Shown piece after piece: positions 6,829 through 13,828 of a stretch of 17,647 nt of DNA. Each line of letters starts with the position of its first letter. Position 1 is the first letter of the stretch. The position numbers and the translations under genes are program-made. The stretch lies in contig DHSL01000049.1 of assembly GCA_002411345.1 (NCBI GenBank), positions 1-17,647 of the forward strand, read 5' to 3'. The stretch comes from Bacteroidales bacterium UBA5287. Its GTDB lineage: Bacteria > Bacteroidota > Bacteroidia > Bacteroidales > Dysgonomonadaceae. Under the pieces are notes generated by a model that had not been told where the DNA came from, searched no databases, and saw only the letters and a program-made list of their open reading frames with translations.

Positions 6829-9306
6829 TTAAACAAAAAGACTACCTGCCTGATATACAATGAATGCTATGATCCACGCTAATGCAGTTGAATAAAACAG
6901 GCTGAATAATGCCCATTTCCATGTTTTTGATTCTTCTTTTATAGCGGCAATAGTGGCTACACACGGGAAATAGATGAGTACAAATAGCAGAAAAGCTATG
7001 ACTACCATTGGAGAAAATACGGGTGTGCCATCTGCATGTACTTCTTTTGTGATTCGCTCCTGGAGGGATTCGTGATCGTCGCTGTCACCGGTATAAATAA
7101 CGCCCATTGTACTGATCACGATTTCTTTAGCAGCCATTCCGGATAAAAGGCTTACCGATATTTTCCAATCAAATCCTAATGGTCGCATTACGGGTTCCAT
7201 AAATTTTCCAATGATCCCAATAAAAGAACTCTCTTGTTGTGCTGTCGTTTTTAGTCGCTCTAATTCAGTTATATGCTGTTGTTTTGTCGTCGCGTCCAGT
7301 TGTTGGGTTTCAATTTGTGCTATTTGTTGATCATAAATTTTGCTCTGTTCGGTATTTCTTGGGAAATATCCCAGAAACCAAATGATAATGGAGGCGATAA
7401 GAATCGTGCTGCCCATCTTGTTCAAGTACTGTTTTGATCGATCCCACATGTGGATGAGGATAGATTTACCCGTGGGCATTCTGAATGGTGGGAGTTCCAT
7501 TACAAATGGTGTCCCCTCTTCTTTGAAAGCGGTCTTTCGTAATAACAGGGCTGTCAATATCGCGACTAGTATGCCTGTCGCATATAAACCAATCAGCACC
7601 AGACTTTGATGTCGTGCAAAAAAAGTACCGACAAACAGAAGATATACAGGAAGTCGGGCACTACATGACATGAAAGGCACAATCAGCATTGTGATCATTC
7701 TGCTGCTCCGCGTTTCGATAGTTCTTGTTGACATTATTGCGGGTACGTTACATCCAAATCCCATAATTAGGGGGATAAAAGATTTGCCATGTAGCCCAAT
7801 ATTATGCATTATTTTATCCATTATAAAAGCTGCACGTGCCATATAACCGGAATCTTCCATAAAAGAAATGAAGAGGTAGAGAATGACAATATTAGGTAAA
7901 AACACTATCACACCTCCGACTCCTCCAATGATACCATCTACAATTAAATCTTTAAGGGGACCGTCAGCCATGTTGTTCTGGACCAAATTCCCTATAAACC
8001 CAACTAGATTTTCAATCCAAAGCATGGGGTATTCGCCAAGTTGGAAGGTGGCTTCGAACATAAGAAACAGGAACAAAAAGAAAATTGGGAATCCTAGGTA
8101 TTTGTGAGTTACTATGTTGTCAATACTTGCAGTGATGTCTTTTTTGTTCTCTTTTTTTGTGAATGTTTCTTTCAGTCCTCCCGCGATAAAACCATAGCGA
8201 GCGTTTGTGAAAGTTGATTCTGGATCTTCTCTCAAAAGACTTTCGATATAGTTTCGTTCTTTGTCCCTTTGACTAATAATGTGTTTATAATTAGAGAGAT
8301 GGTGAATATGATTCTCAATCTCTTTATCTCCTTCCAACAGCTTGATTGCGAAATATCTGAGAGGAAAATGTACCTTCGAAAGATCTTCTTTACGAAGCTC
8401 TCGTTCAATAGCGTCAATGGACTTTTCCAACACCCTGCCGTAGGGTATTGTTATAAATTCTTTTTTCTGTAGGTTCTCAGATTTAAAAATGCGGATCACT
8501 TCTTCAAGCATCTGGGCAATACCAATTCCCTTTTTGCCGACAGTGGGAATAATGGGGACATTCAATAATGATGAAAGTGTTTGATATTCAAATTGGTCGC
8601 CACTATTTTGAAGTTCATCATACATGTTCAGAGCAATAACCATGGGGACTTGCAAATCAATCAGTTCAGTGGTCAGATATAAGTTTCGTTCCAAAGCTGA
8701 AGCTGCAACGACATTAATGATAACATCGGGTCGTTCCTCCTGAATATAACGACGAACATATAATTCTTCCGGTGTATAGGCTGAAAGTGAATAGGTGCCC
8801 GGCAGGTCGATTAGCCTGAACGTGTATCCGTTATGGTGAAGCGTACCTTCTTTTGAATCTACTGTAACACCTCCGTAATTACCTACATGTTCATGACCGC
8901 CTGATGCAATATTAAAGATGGAAGTCTTTCCGGCATTGGGGTTTCCTACCAATGCTACATGAATTGTTTTGGATACTTTTTGATGTGATGGGTAACTGAT
9001 ATTATCCTGATTTAGTACTTTTGCCGTTCTTGTAATGGATTCAACTGCAGAATCGTCCCACAGTTTGATATGCGAATCTTCTTTCAGTAAAGAAATCTCA
9101 ATCTTTGACGCTTCGCTCCTTCGGAGAGATACCTCATACCCCATGATACCGTATTTTATGGGGTCTTCGAGCGGAGCATTCAATATGGATTTAATTCTCT
9201 TGCCTCTCACAAATCCCATTTCCAGGATCCTTTTTCTGAATGCACCGCTCCCATTGATTTTTACAATATAGGCTTTTTCCCCGGTTTTTAATTCAGAAAG
9301 ACGCAT
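6829..9306 (-). CDS. feoB: Ferrous iron transporter, FeoA-FeoB fusion
   Basis: An 825-residue inner-membrane Fe(II) transporter in which a FeoA (SH3-like) domain, residues 1 to about 75 (LSELKTGEKAYIV, ILEMGFVRGKRI), is fused ahead of FeoB. The FeoB GTPase domain shows G1 GNPNAGKTS (121-129), G2 near GNYGGVTVD (142-150), G3 DLPG (167-170) and the FeoB-type G4 NMYD (227-230). The membrane part contains the gate motifs FMEDSGYMARAAFIMDK and GFGCNVPAIMSTRT, with a second gate around MSCSARLPVYLLF and MAAKEIVISTMGVIY. The fusion is usual in Bacteroidetes, where feoA is rarely separate. GTP hydrolysis is thought to gate Fe(II) entry under low-oxygen conditions, fitting an anaerobe. It leads a two-gene operon with the Cys-rich protein downstream. 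The start ATG gives the usual FeoA N-terminus, and a -7 box lies upstream. Confidence 0.96.
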   Translation of the reverse strand: MRLSELKTGEKAYIVKINGSGAFRKRILEMGFVRGKRIKSILNAPLEDPIKYGIMGYEVSLRRSEASKIEISLLKEDSHIKLWDDSAVESITRTAKVLNQDNISYPSHQKVSKTIHVALVGNPNAGKTSIFNIASGGHEHVGNYGGVTVDSKEGTLHHNGYTFRLIDLPGTYSLSAYTPEELYVRRYIQEERPDVIINVVAASALERNLYLTTELIDLQVPMVIALNMYDELQNSGDQFEYQTLSSLLNVPIIPTVGKKGIGIAQMLEEVIRIFKSENLQKKEFITIPYGRVLEKSIDAIERELRKEDLSKVHFPLRYFAIKLLEGDKEIENHIHHLSNYKHIISQRDKERNYIESLLREDPESTFTNARYGFIAGGLKETFTKKENKKDITASIDNIVTHKYLGFPIFFLFLFLMFEATFQLGEYPMLWIENLVGFIGNLVQNNMADGPLKDLIVDGIIGGVGGVIVFLPNIVILYLFISFMEDSGYMARAAFIMDKIMHNIGLHGKSFIPLIMGFGCNVPAIMSTRTIETRSSRMITMLIVPFMSCSARLPVYLLFVGTFFARHQSLVLIGLYATGILVAILTALLLRKTAFKEEGTPFVMELPPFRMPTGKSILIHMWDRSKQYLNKMGSTILIASIIIWFLGYFPRNTEQSKIYDQQIAQIETQQLDATTKQQHITELERLKTTAQQESSFIGIIGKFMEPVMRPLGFDWKISVSLLSGMAAKEIVISTMGVIYTGDSDDHESLQERITKEVHADGTPVFSPMVVIAFLLFVLIYFPCVATIAAIKEESKTWKWALFSLFYSTALAWIIAFIVYQAGSLFV

Positions 9307-9336
9307 AGACGATTATTTGTTTTATTAATTAGCTTG

Positions 9337-9344
9337 CAAAGATA
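9337..9344 (-). promoter_or_regulatory. -7 box of the feo operon
   Basis: The minus strand reads TATCTTTGCAA, a strong match to TAnnTTTG. Transcription would begin near 9330, leaving a leader of about 24 nt before the ATG at 9306. The -33 region falls inside the palindrome at 9357-9369 rather than showing a clear TTTG. Confidence 0.6.
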
Positions 9345-9356
9345 ATTACTTTATCG

Positions 9357-9369
9357 CTATTTAAAATAG
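9357..9369. promoter_or_regulatory. Palindrome in the feo promoter, putative operator
   Basis: CTATTT (9357-9362) and AAATAG (9364-9369) are exact reverse complements around one A. The site lies 12 nt upstream of the feo -7 box, over the expected -33 position, which is where a repressor would act. An iron-responsive regulator (Fur- or DtxR-type) would make sense, but the sequence is not a recognisable textbook Fur box, and AT-rich palindromes arise by chance. Confidence 0.3.
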
Positions 9370-9429
9370 TTCTAAATAAAAATCCCTTTCGATTTATGTA
9401 AATTATTCAGTGTTTAACTAAATTTACTT

Positions 9430-9437
9430 TATCTTTG
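9430..9437 (+). promoter_or_regulatory. -7 box of dgt
   Basis: TATCTTTG matches TAnnTTTG, 18 nt upstream of the dgt ATG, implying a leader of about 12 nt. No good TTTG -33 element is seen. Together with the feo box it defines a divergent promoter region of about 150 bp. Confidence 0.5.
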
Positions 9438-9455
9438 TGTATAATGAATTAAAGT

Positions 9456-10784
9456 ATGAACTGGCAACAATTATTGACTACGAAACGGTTTGGTATGGAG
9501 CAATTCCATGATGATCGTAATCATCAGCGAACGGAATATCAACGGGATTATGATCGTTTGATATTTAGCTCTCCATTCAGGAGATTACAAAATAAGACGC
9601 AAGTATTTCCTCTTCCTGGAAGTATTTTTGTCCATAACAGGTTAACTCACAGTCTGGAAGTGTCAAGCGTGGGTCGCTCGTTAGGAGAAATAGTCGGCAG
9701 CTCATTACGTAAAAAATATCCTGATTTACCGGCTCATCTTGAAGAAATATCTTCGATTGTATCAACTGCATGCTTGGCGCATGATTTAGGAAATCCTCCA
9801 TTTGGACATTCCGGAGAGAAGGCTATATCGACCTACTTTTCAGAAGGGGCAGGAAGTGAATATCATGAAAAAGTTGAACGTGAAGGTGGTCGATGGTCGG
9901 ATTTTATTTGTTTTGAAGGAAATGCTAACGCCATTCGCCTATTGATGCATCAGTTTAGAGGAAGACGAAAAGGTGGATTTGCACTCACATATTCCACATT
10001 GGCGTCAATCGTAAAGTATCCATTTTCATCAGAACTGAGTACCGGTAAAAATAAGTTTGGCTTCTTTCAATCGGAAGAACCGGATTACAAGTCGATCGCC
10101 AAAGAACTTGGCATCGATTGTGTAAGTGAGGACCCGCTAAGGTTTGTCCGCTATCCGTTGGTTTATCTTGTTGAGGCTGCTGATGATATCTGTTATCAAA
10201 TTATGGATATTGAAGATGCTCATAAACTTCATATAGTAACTACAGAAAAAGCAAAAGAATTATTGCTTGGCTTTTTTAATAAAGAAAAACAAGAGAGAAG
10301 ATTGCAAACTCTTGAAAAAGTGGGAGATGTGAATGAGCAAATTTCTTATTTAAGAGCTAGCGTGATAGGTGAATTGGTTCAGGCATGTGCGAATGTCTTT
10401 ATAGAAAACGAAGAAACAATACTTAATGGCAAATTCAACAGCACCTTAATAAAAGAAGTGCCTGTATTATTGGATGAAGCATATAAAACTTGTTCTGATT
10501 TTGCATATAAGAATATATATCGTGCAAAAGAAGTATTAGATATTGAATTAGCTGGTTATAGAATCATTGGTTTTCTGCTTGATAAGTTTGTGAACGCGAT
10601 AGAAAATCCAAATCATGCTTATTCGCGATTGTTGCTTGGTCGCATTCCGGAACAGTATGAAATTGATGCTGATACTGTGTATGGGCGACTTCAAACAGTG
10701 ATTGACTACGTTTCAGGAATGACAGATATATATGCGTTAGACTTATATAGAAAAATCACAGGTATGAGTATCCCAAATATCTAG
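9456..10784 (+). CDS. dgt: Deoxyguanosinetriphosphate triphosphohydrolase (dGTPase)
   Basis: A 442-residue HD-superfamily enzyme expected to hydrolyse dGTP (or dNTPs in general) to the deoxynucleoside and triphosphate, in the cytoplasm. The N-terminus has the family signature YDRLIFSSPFRRLQNKTQVF (residues 32-51). Metal ligands appear as His65 in NRLTHSLEVS, the His109-Asp110 pair in CLAHDLGNPPFGHSGE, and an Asp in EAADDICYQIMD (about 243-244). GNANAIRLL (155-163) is also typical of the family. Length fits the non-enterobacterial dgt-like group. It stands alone: divergent from feoAB and separated from the next gene by about 240 bp holding a promoter and a terminator. The ATG start lies just after a -7 box. 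HD-dNTPases control nucleotide pools and can limit phage, but nothing here points to a defence locus. Confidence 0.95.
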   Translation: MNWQQLLTTKRFGMEQFHDDRNHQRTEYQRDYDRLIFSSPFRRLQNKTQVFPLPGSIFVHNRLTHSLEVSSVGRSLGEIVGSSLRKKYPDLPAHLEEISSIVSTACLAHDLGNPPFGHSGEKAISTYFSEGAGSEYHEKVEREGGRWSDFICFEGNANAIRLLMHQFRGRRKGGFALTYSTLASIVKYPFSSELSTGKNKFGFFQSEEPDYKSIAKELGIDCVSEDPLRFVRYPLVYLVEAADDICYQIMDIEDAHKLHIVTTEKAKELLLGFFNKEKQERRLQTLEKVGDVNEQISYLRASVIGELVQACANVFIENEETILNGKFNSTLIKEVPVLLDEAYKTCSDFAYKNIYRAKEVLDIELAGYRIIGFLLDKFVNAIENPNHAYSRLLLGRIPEQYEIDADTVYGRLQTVIDYVSGMTDIYALDLYRKITGMSIPNI

Positions 10785-10801
10785 AATTACTTTCATTTTG
10801 A

Positions 10802-10830
10802 AATAAAAAAAGATTATTTAATTTTTTATT
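10802..10830. terminator. Weak A/T hairpin after dgt
   Basis: AATAAAAAA (10802-10810) pairs with TTTTTTATT (10822-10830), loop 11 nt, starting 17 nt after the dgt stop. The stem has no G-C pairs, so it would be a poor intrinsic terminator, although its right arm supplies a U-tract. Confidence 0.25.
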
Positions 10831-10837
10831 GAAATAA

Positions 10838-10869
10838 TTTGGATAGTTTTAGTTTCTTATTTATATTTG
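10838..10869 (+). promoter_or_regulatory. Full Bacteroides-type promoter upstream of a non-coding stretch
   Basis: TTTG (10838-10841), a 20-nt spacer, then TATATTTG (10862-10869) fit both the -33 and -7 consensus with ideal spacing. This is the best-formed promoter in the window. Transcription would start near 10876 and meet a terminator 40-75 nt later, before any ORF. Confidence 0.6.
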
Positions 10870-10875
10870 CGATGT

Positions 10876-10950
10876 GGTTTTTTCATAATAGTATTAGATT
10901 TAAGGTTAACAATGGTAGCAGTGTATCGTGAGAAACACTGCTATTCTTTT
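10876..10950 (+). ncRNA. Candidate small RNA or transcribed leader
   Basis: A short transcript of about 75 nt is predicted between the promoter at 10838-10869 and the hairpin plus T-rich tail ending near 10950. It holds no convincing ORF. It matches no RNA family I recognise. It could be an independent small RNA, or an attenuated leader of the lipoprotein operon that begins at 11022. Ends are approximate. Confidence 0.35.
10916..10950 (+). terminator. Intrinsic terminator
   Basis: TAGCAGTGT (10916-10924) and ACACTGCTA (10935-10943) form a perfect 9-bp stem with a 10-nt loop; two G-U pairs can extend its base. The right arm is followed by TTCTTTTTG. It would end the short upstream transcript and any read-through from dgt. 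Confidence 0.65.
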
Positions 10951-10992
10951 TGTTATTTTTAATATATCTGTTTATAATTCATTGTTTTTGTT

Positions 10993-11000
10993 TATATTTG
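10993..11000 (+). promoter_or_regulatory. -7 box of the lipoprotein/CD225 operon
   Basis: TATATTTG matches TAnnTTTG and lies 21 nt upstream of the ATG at 11022. The -33 element is imperfect (TCTG at 10967-10970, spacer 22). It shows that transcription probably starts after 11000, so the longer reading frame beginning at 10950 cannot be the real start. Confidence 0.55.
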
Positions 11001-11021
11001 TACGAATATTTACTTGTTTAT

Positions 11022-11423
11022 ATGCGTAGGATTACAAAACGTCTGCTTACCGTTTTTCTGTGTATGTTGTTGATACAATGTACCTCAGAAAAAGAGCGCC
11101 TAAATAAGGTGCTTAATGAAATGGCAGATAATTTGAATGTTTCCACTCCTTTAATATTGAATCAAAATATGCAGTTAGACAGTGCAGTGGTTTCTGCAGA
11201 TAATGTCTTCATCTATTATTATACAATTATAAATGCCGAAAAACCTGTCGCATTGATGGATAGTTTAGAGGTTGAGCTTAATTCCAGTATTAAAAAGTCA
11301 TTTAAAATAGATGAAAGGTTACGCGTTTTCAAAGAAAATAAGGTTACAATCAAATACATATATAGTGACTCAACAGGTTCTCCGGTACGCACCATAAAAG
11401 TGACGCCCGAGGATTATAATTAA
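11022..11423 (+). CDS. Small lipoprotein of unknown function
   Basis: A 133-residue predicted lipoprotein. The N-terminus is a classic type II signal: basic MRRITKR, a hydrophobic core, then LLIQC with the acylated Cys at position 20, followed by polar TSEKE. The mature part (about 114 residues) is soluble-looking, with KERLNKVLNEMADNLN likely helical and then alternating strand-like segments (VFIYYYTIIN, VTIKYIYSD). I do not recognise a named domain. The open frame can be extended in front to a TTG at 10950, but that start lies inside the terminator and before the promoter and would ruin the signal peptide, so ATG 11022 is chosen. It is the first gene of a five-gene run (19 nt before the next), so it probably acts at the envelope with the CD225 proteins. 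Confidence 0.8.
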   Translation: MRRITKRLLTVFLCMLLIQCTSEKERLNKVLNEMADNLNVSTPLILNQNMQLDSAVVSADNVFIYYYTIINAEKPVALMDSLEVELNSSIKKSFKIDERLRVFKENKVTIKYIYSDSTGSPVRTIKVTPEDYN

Positions 11424-11442
11424 TCTTTAACAAACCGCAATT

Positions 11443-12015
11443 ATGAACAGGTATTTCTACATTGATGGCGAAGGGAAACAAAAAGGCACGTTCTCGCCGG
11501 AAGAATTAAGAAAAGAGCATATCAAACATGATACGCTGGTGTGGACTCAAGGTTTGAATGAGTGGAAAAAGGCCGAAGAGGTTTCGGAACTGCAGTATCT
11601 GTTCCAAATGGAAACCCCTAATCCTCAACCAAAAGAAACTTACTCACAAGAACAGACTTTTCAACAACAAGCTTATACAGCAAAACCTCCTGTGCCAAGA
11701 AATTGGTTAGTTGAATCTATTTTAGTGACTATACTTCCTTTTGTACTTTGTGGAAGCATTCTCAGTTTATTAGGAATTATTGCTATTGTTTATGCATCCC
11801 AAGTAGAGTCAAATTATAACAGAGGAGATTTTGCTAATGCAGAAACAGCATCAAATTCCGCCGGAAGATGGACTAAGATAACATTCTGGATTTCCGTCGC
11901 TTGGTTGATTCTTATCGTACTTGCTGTAGTTTTAACTCTTGTTTTTGCAGGTTCGTTCATTGGATTATCGGATATATTTGACAACTCATTTAACACAGCA
12001 ATGTTAAAATTATAA
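11443..12015 (+). CDS. GYF-like domain plus CD225/dispanin membrane protein
   Basis: A 190-residue protein in three parts. Residues 1-55 form a GYF_2-type domain (YFYIDGEGKQKGTFSPEELR, then TLVWTQGLNEWKKAEEV). A Gln/Pro-rich linker follows (about 56-85). A CD225/dispanin unit runs from about 86: PRNWLVESILVTIL, a first membrane segment (about 90-118), the connecting VESNYNRGDFANAETASNSAGRW, and a second membrane segment (about 145-172). The GYF part would sit in the cytoplasm. GYF domains in other systems bind proline-rich peptides. CD225 proteins include eukaryotic IFITMs, but bacterial members have no established role. The CD225 part is clearly related to that of the next gene (4-nt gap), so the two are paralogues. 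Function unknown. Confidence 0.85.
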   Translation: MNRYFYIDGEGKQKGTFSPEELRKEHIKHDTLVWTQGLNEWKKAEEVSELQYLFQMETPNPQPKETYSQEQTFQQQAYTAKPPVPRNWLVESILVTILPFVLCGSILSLLGIIAIVYASQVESNYNRGDFANAETASNSAGRWTKITFWISVAWLILIVLAVVLTLVFAGSFIGLSDIFDNSFNTAMLKL

Positions 12016-12019
12016 GATT

Positions 12020-12436
12020 ATGAATGAATATCAAAATAGTGAAAACGAGGAGTTTAATTCTCAAAGCGAAGACGAAAAAGTAGGAATGCCACCGCCTGTA
12101 CCCGAGAATCCATATCATAATAAAGATGAAAATCAATATGACATACCTCCTATGCGTCCTGCTAACTGGTTGTGGCAATCAATTGTTGTAACAATTTTGT
12201 GTTGCTCACCATTAGCAATCATCGGTATAATATATGCGACAAGAGTGAATTCTTTATATGATAGTGGTCAGTTTGATGAGGCGGCAAAATCAGCTAAAAC
12301 AGCCAGGTTGTGGACATTAATAGCTTTGTTGCTGGGCTTGATTTATATAATTTATGTTACTGTGAAAATGATGAATGGGGAGGTTTCAACAGATATGCTC
12401 CCTTTAGATAATGGCGCAAGTATCTATAATTATTAG
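12020..12436 (+). CDS. CD225/dispanin family membrane protein
   Basis: A 138-residue protein. Residues 1-45 are acidic and disordered-looking with proline patches (MPPPVPENPY, IPPMRP). The CD225 unit follows: PANWLWQSIVVTIL, first membrane segment (about 50-72), ATRVNSLYDSGQFDEAAKSAKTARLW, and second membrane segment (about 98-116). The tail (117-138) is short and polar. The pattern NWL-x-SI-VTIL / V-S-Y-x-G-F-A-A-W is shared with the preceding gene, indicating duplication; here a proline-rich segment stands where the other protein has GYF. It starts 4 nt after the upstream stop, so translation is probably coupled. It ends in TAG at 12434-12436, in the same frame as the next gene. Function unknown. 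Confidence 0.85.
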   Translation: MNEYQNSENEEFNSQSEDEKVGMPPPVPENPYHNKDENQYDIPPMRPANWLWQSIVVTILCCSPLAIIGIIYATRVNSLYDSGQFDEAAKSAKTARLWTLIALLLGLIYIIYVTVKMMNGEVSTDMLPLDNGASIYNY

Positions 12437-12445
12437 TCGTTAAGT

Positions 12446-12835
12446 GTGTTGTTGTCAAAACGAAAGAAGATAAGCATAGGCGCTGCCATAAGTTTATTGC
12501 TTGTGGCAGTTGCTTTTATATTTTATTTTTTGGATCCTGCCGATTACTTGTTTTTTCCTAAATGTCCGTTCTTGATGATAACAGGATTGGAATGCCCGGG
12601 ATGCGGCTCGCAACGGGCTATTCATGAATTGTTGCATTTCCGCATCGGCGAAGCATTTACTCAAAATGCCGTTGTCCCCATTGCTATCCCATATATCTTT
12701 TTGGGAATCTATCTTGACCTTTTTAGAGGAAAAGAAAAATATCCACGACTTGAGCGTTTCTTCTTTGGAAAATGGGCTGGTATTATTGTTGTCGTTATCT
12801 TTATAAGTTATTGGATATTGAGGAACATTTTTTAA
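12446..12835 (+). CDS. DUF2752 family membrane protein, non-ATG start
   Basis: A 129-residue protein with two or three membrane segments (about 9-29, 73-91 and 110-127) and the DUF2752 signature FFPKCPFLMITGLECPGCGS followed by QRAIHELLH. It carries Cys40, Cys50 and Cys53 plus an Arg-Ala-His stretch, suggesting a metal- or redox-active site near the membrane; no activity is established for the family. No ATG exists before the signature, so translation must begin at GTG 12446 or TTG 12449/12452. GTG is given here, but the choice is uncertain. The frame is the same as that of the preceding CD225 gene, with only TAG and three codons between, so read-through could yield a CD225-DUF2752 fusion. 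It is the fourth gene in the operon, 10 nt before the next. Confidence 0.82.
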   Translation: MLLSKRKKISIGAAISLLLVAVAFIFYFLDPADYLFFPKCPFLMITGLECPGCGSQRAIHELLHFRIGEAFTQNAVVPIAIPYIFLGIYLDLFRGKEKYPRLERFFFGKWAGIIVVVIFISYWILRNIF

Positions 12836-12845
12836 ATAAATCATC

Positions 12846-13817
12846 ATGAAACCAAAAAACCTTATACTAATTTCTGGATTGATATTGTTTCTCGGATTAT
12901 TGCTTTCTTCTTGTGCCACACTCATGAATAGAACAGATCATTCAGTCCGCTTTTATTCCGATGCGCCAGATGCAAAAGTTCAGGTTAATGACAGCGTTTA
13001 CCCTTTACCGGCTTATATTCAGTTATCCCGTTCAAAGGACAACTTGCCGGTGAAATTGCTGAATGATAATGAGGTAAAGGAGTTGGAAATTAAACCTGTT
13101 TTAACAAATCAGTTTTTGGTGGGTAATCTATTATGGATTTCTGGAGCGCCTATTGGTTATTTAATTGATTTAACAAATGAAAAGCGATACTATTATGGTG
13201 AATCTGTTTATCTGAGTTCCAGTACTTCCGATTCGACTGTAAAGCCTATGACCTATTGGCACAGAAGATACTCAACAGAAAAGGGACAAATCAATTTACA
13301 TTATTCAATACCATATGTAAACAGTTTTTATCTTCGTCCTAAAGGTGAGACCCCTAAGTTTAATACTGGTTTTTGGGGGACTTCAATGGGGTTGGATTAC
13401 TTTTATAAAGATAATAAATTTGTTACCTTAAAAGCAAGTGGAGTAATGGATTTTTTTCTACCGGTTATTGGGGCTGTGGATATTAGAGGTGAATATGAAT
13501 TAATGAGTTCGGCTTATTTTAGCTTGACGGATAATTACAAATTAAATCATATTTCGTTGGGTTATGGTCTGAATTATGCATGGAATAAATGGAGCTTTCA
13601 AAATAATGAAGAGGAAGATGAACTTCCAACACGTGCGGCGACTGAAAAAATAAATCAGTCGATAGGCGTGGTGTTAAATGGGTATTATCAATTCGGAAAG
13701 CATTTCCACACCGGATTAATTTACAGACCTACTTTCATGCAAATCAAACCGGATATCAAATTCAAATACGAACATTTGATCAGCTTGGATCTTATATGGA
13801 AATTCAGACTTCGATAA
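12846..13817 (+). CDS. Lipoprotein with beta-rich C-terminal region, unknown function
   Basis: A 323-residue predicted lipoprotein: signal MKPKNLILISGLILF, lipobox LLSSC with Cys23, then ATLMNRT. Residues about 30-85 resemble a PEGA-like beta sandwich (VRFYSDAPDAKVQVNDSVYPLP), a fold found in surface proteins. A glycine-rich hydrophobic stretch follows (NLLWISGAPIGYLIDLTNEK, about 93-112). From about 140 the sequence is rich in alternating aromatic and polar residues (VNSFYLRPKG, MGLDYFYKDN, LVLNGYY-type strands, LISLDLIWKF), as in outer-membrane barrel proteins. A membrane barrel combined with a lipid anchor is only inferred. It is the last gene of the operon and faces tex across an 11-nt gap. 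I do not recognise a named family for the whole protein. Confidence 0.75.
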   Translation: MKPKNLILISGLILFLGLLLSSCATLMNRTDHSVRFYSDAPDAKVQVNDSVYPLPAYIQLSRSKDNLPVKLLNDNEVKELEIKPVLTNQFLVGNLLWISGAPIGYLIDLTNEKRYYYGESVYLSSSTSDSTVKPMTYWHRRYSTEKGQINLHYSIPYVNSFYLRPKGETPKFNTGFWGTSMGLDYFYKDNKFVTLKASGVMDFFLPVIGAVDIRGEYELMSSAYFSLTDNYKLNHISLGYGLNYAWNKWSFQNNEEEDELPTRAATEKINQSIGVVLNGYYQFGKHFHTGLIYRPTFMQIKPDIKFKYEHLISLDLIWKFRLR

Positions 13818-13828
13818 TTGGTGCAAAA

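Noticed and set aside
9456..10784. dgt as part of a phage defence locus
   Set aside because: HD-type dNTPases can act in defence, but this one has the ordinary housekeeping length and stands alone with no defence neighbours.
10950..11021. Upstream extension of the first lipoprotein from a TTG codon
   Set aside because: It begins inside the terminator and before the -7 box at 10993-11000, and it would bury the lipoprotein signal peptide.
12494..12925. Minus-strand frame of 143 codons across DUF2752 and the lipoprotein start
   Set aside because: It is a shadow of two recognisable plus-strand genes and has no motif of its own.
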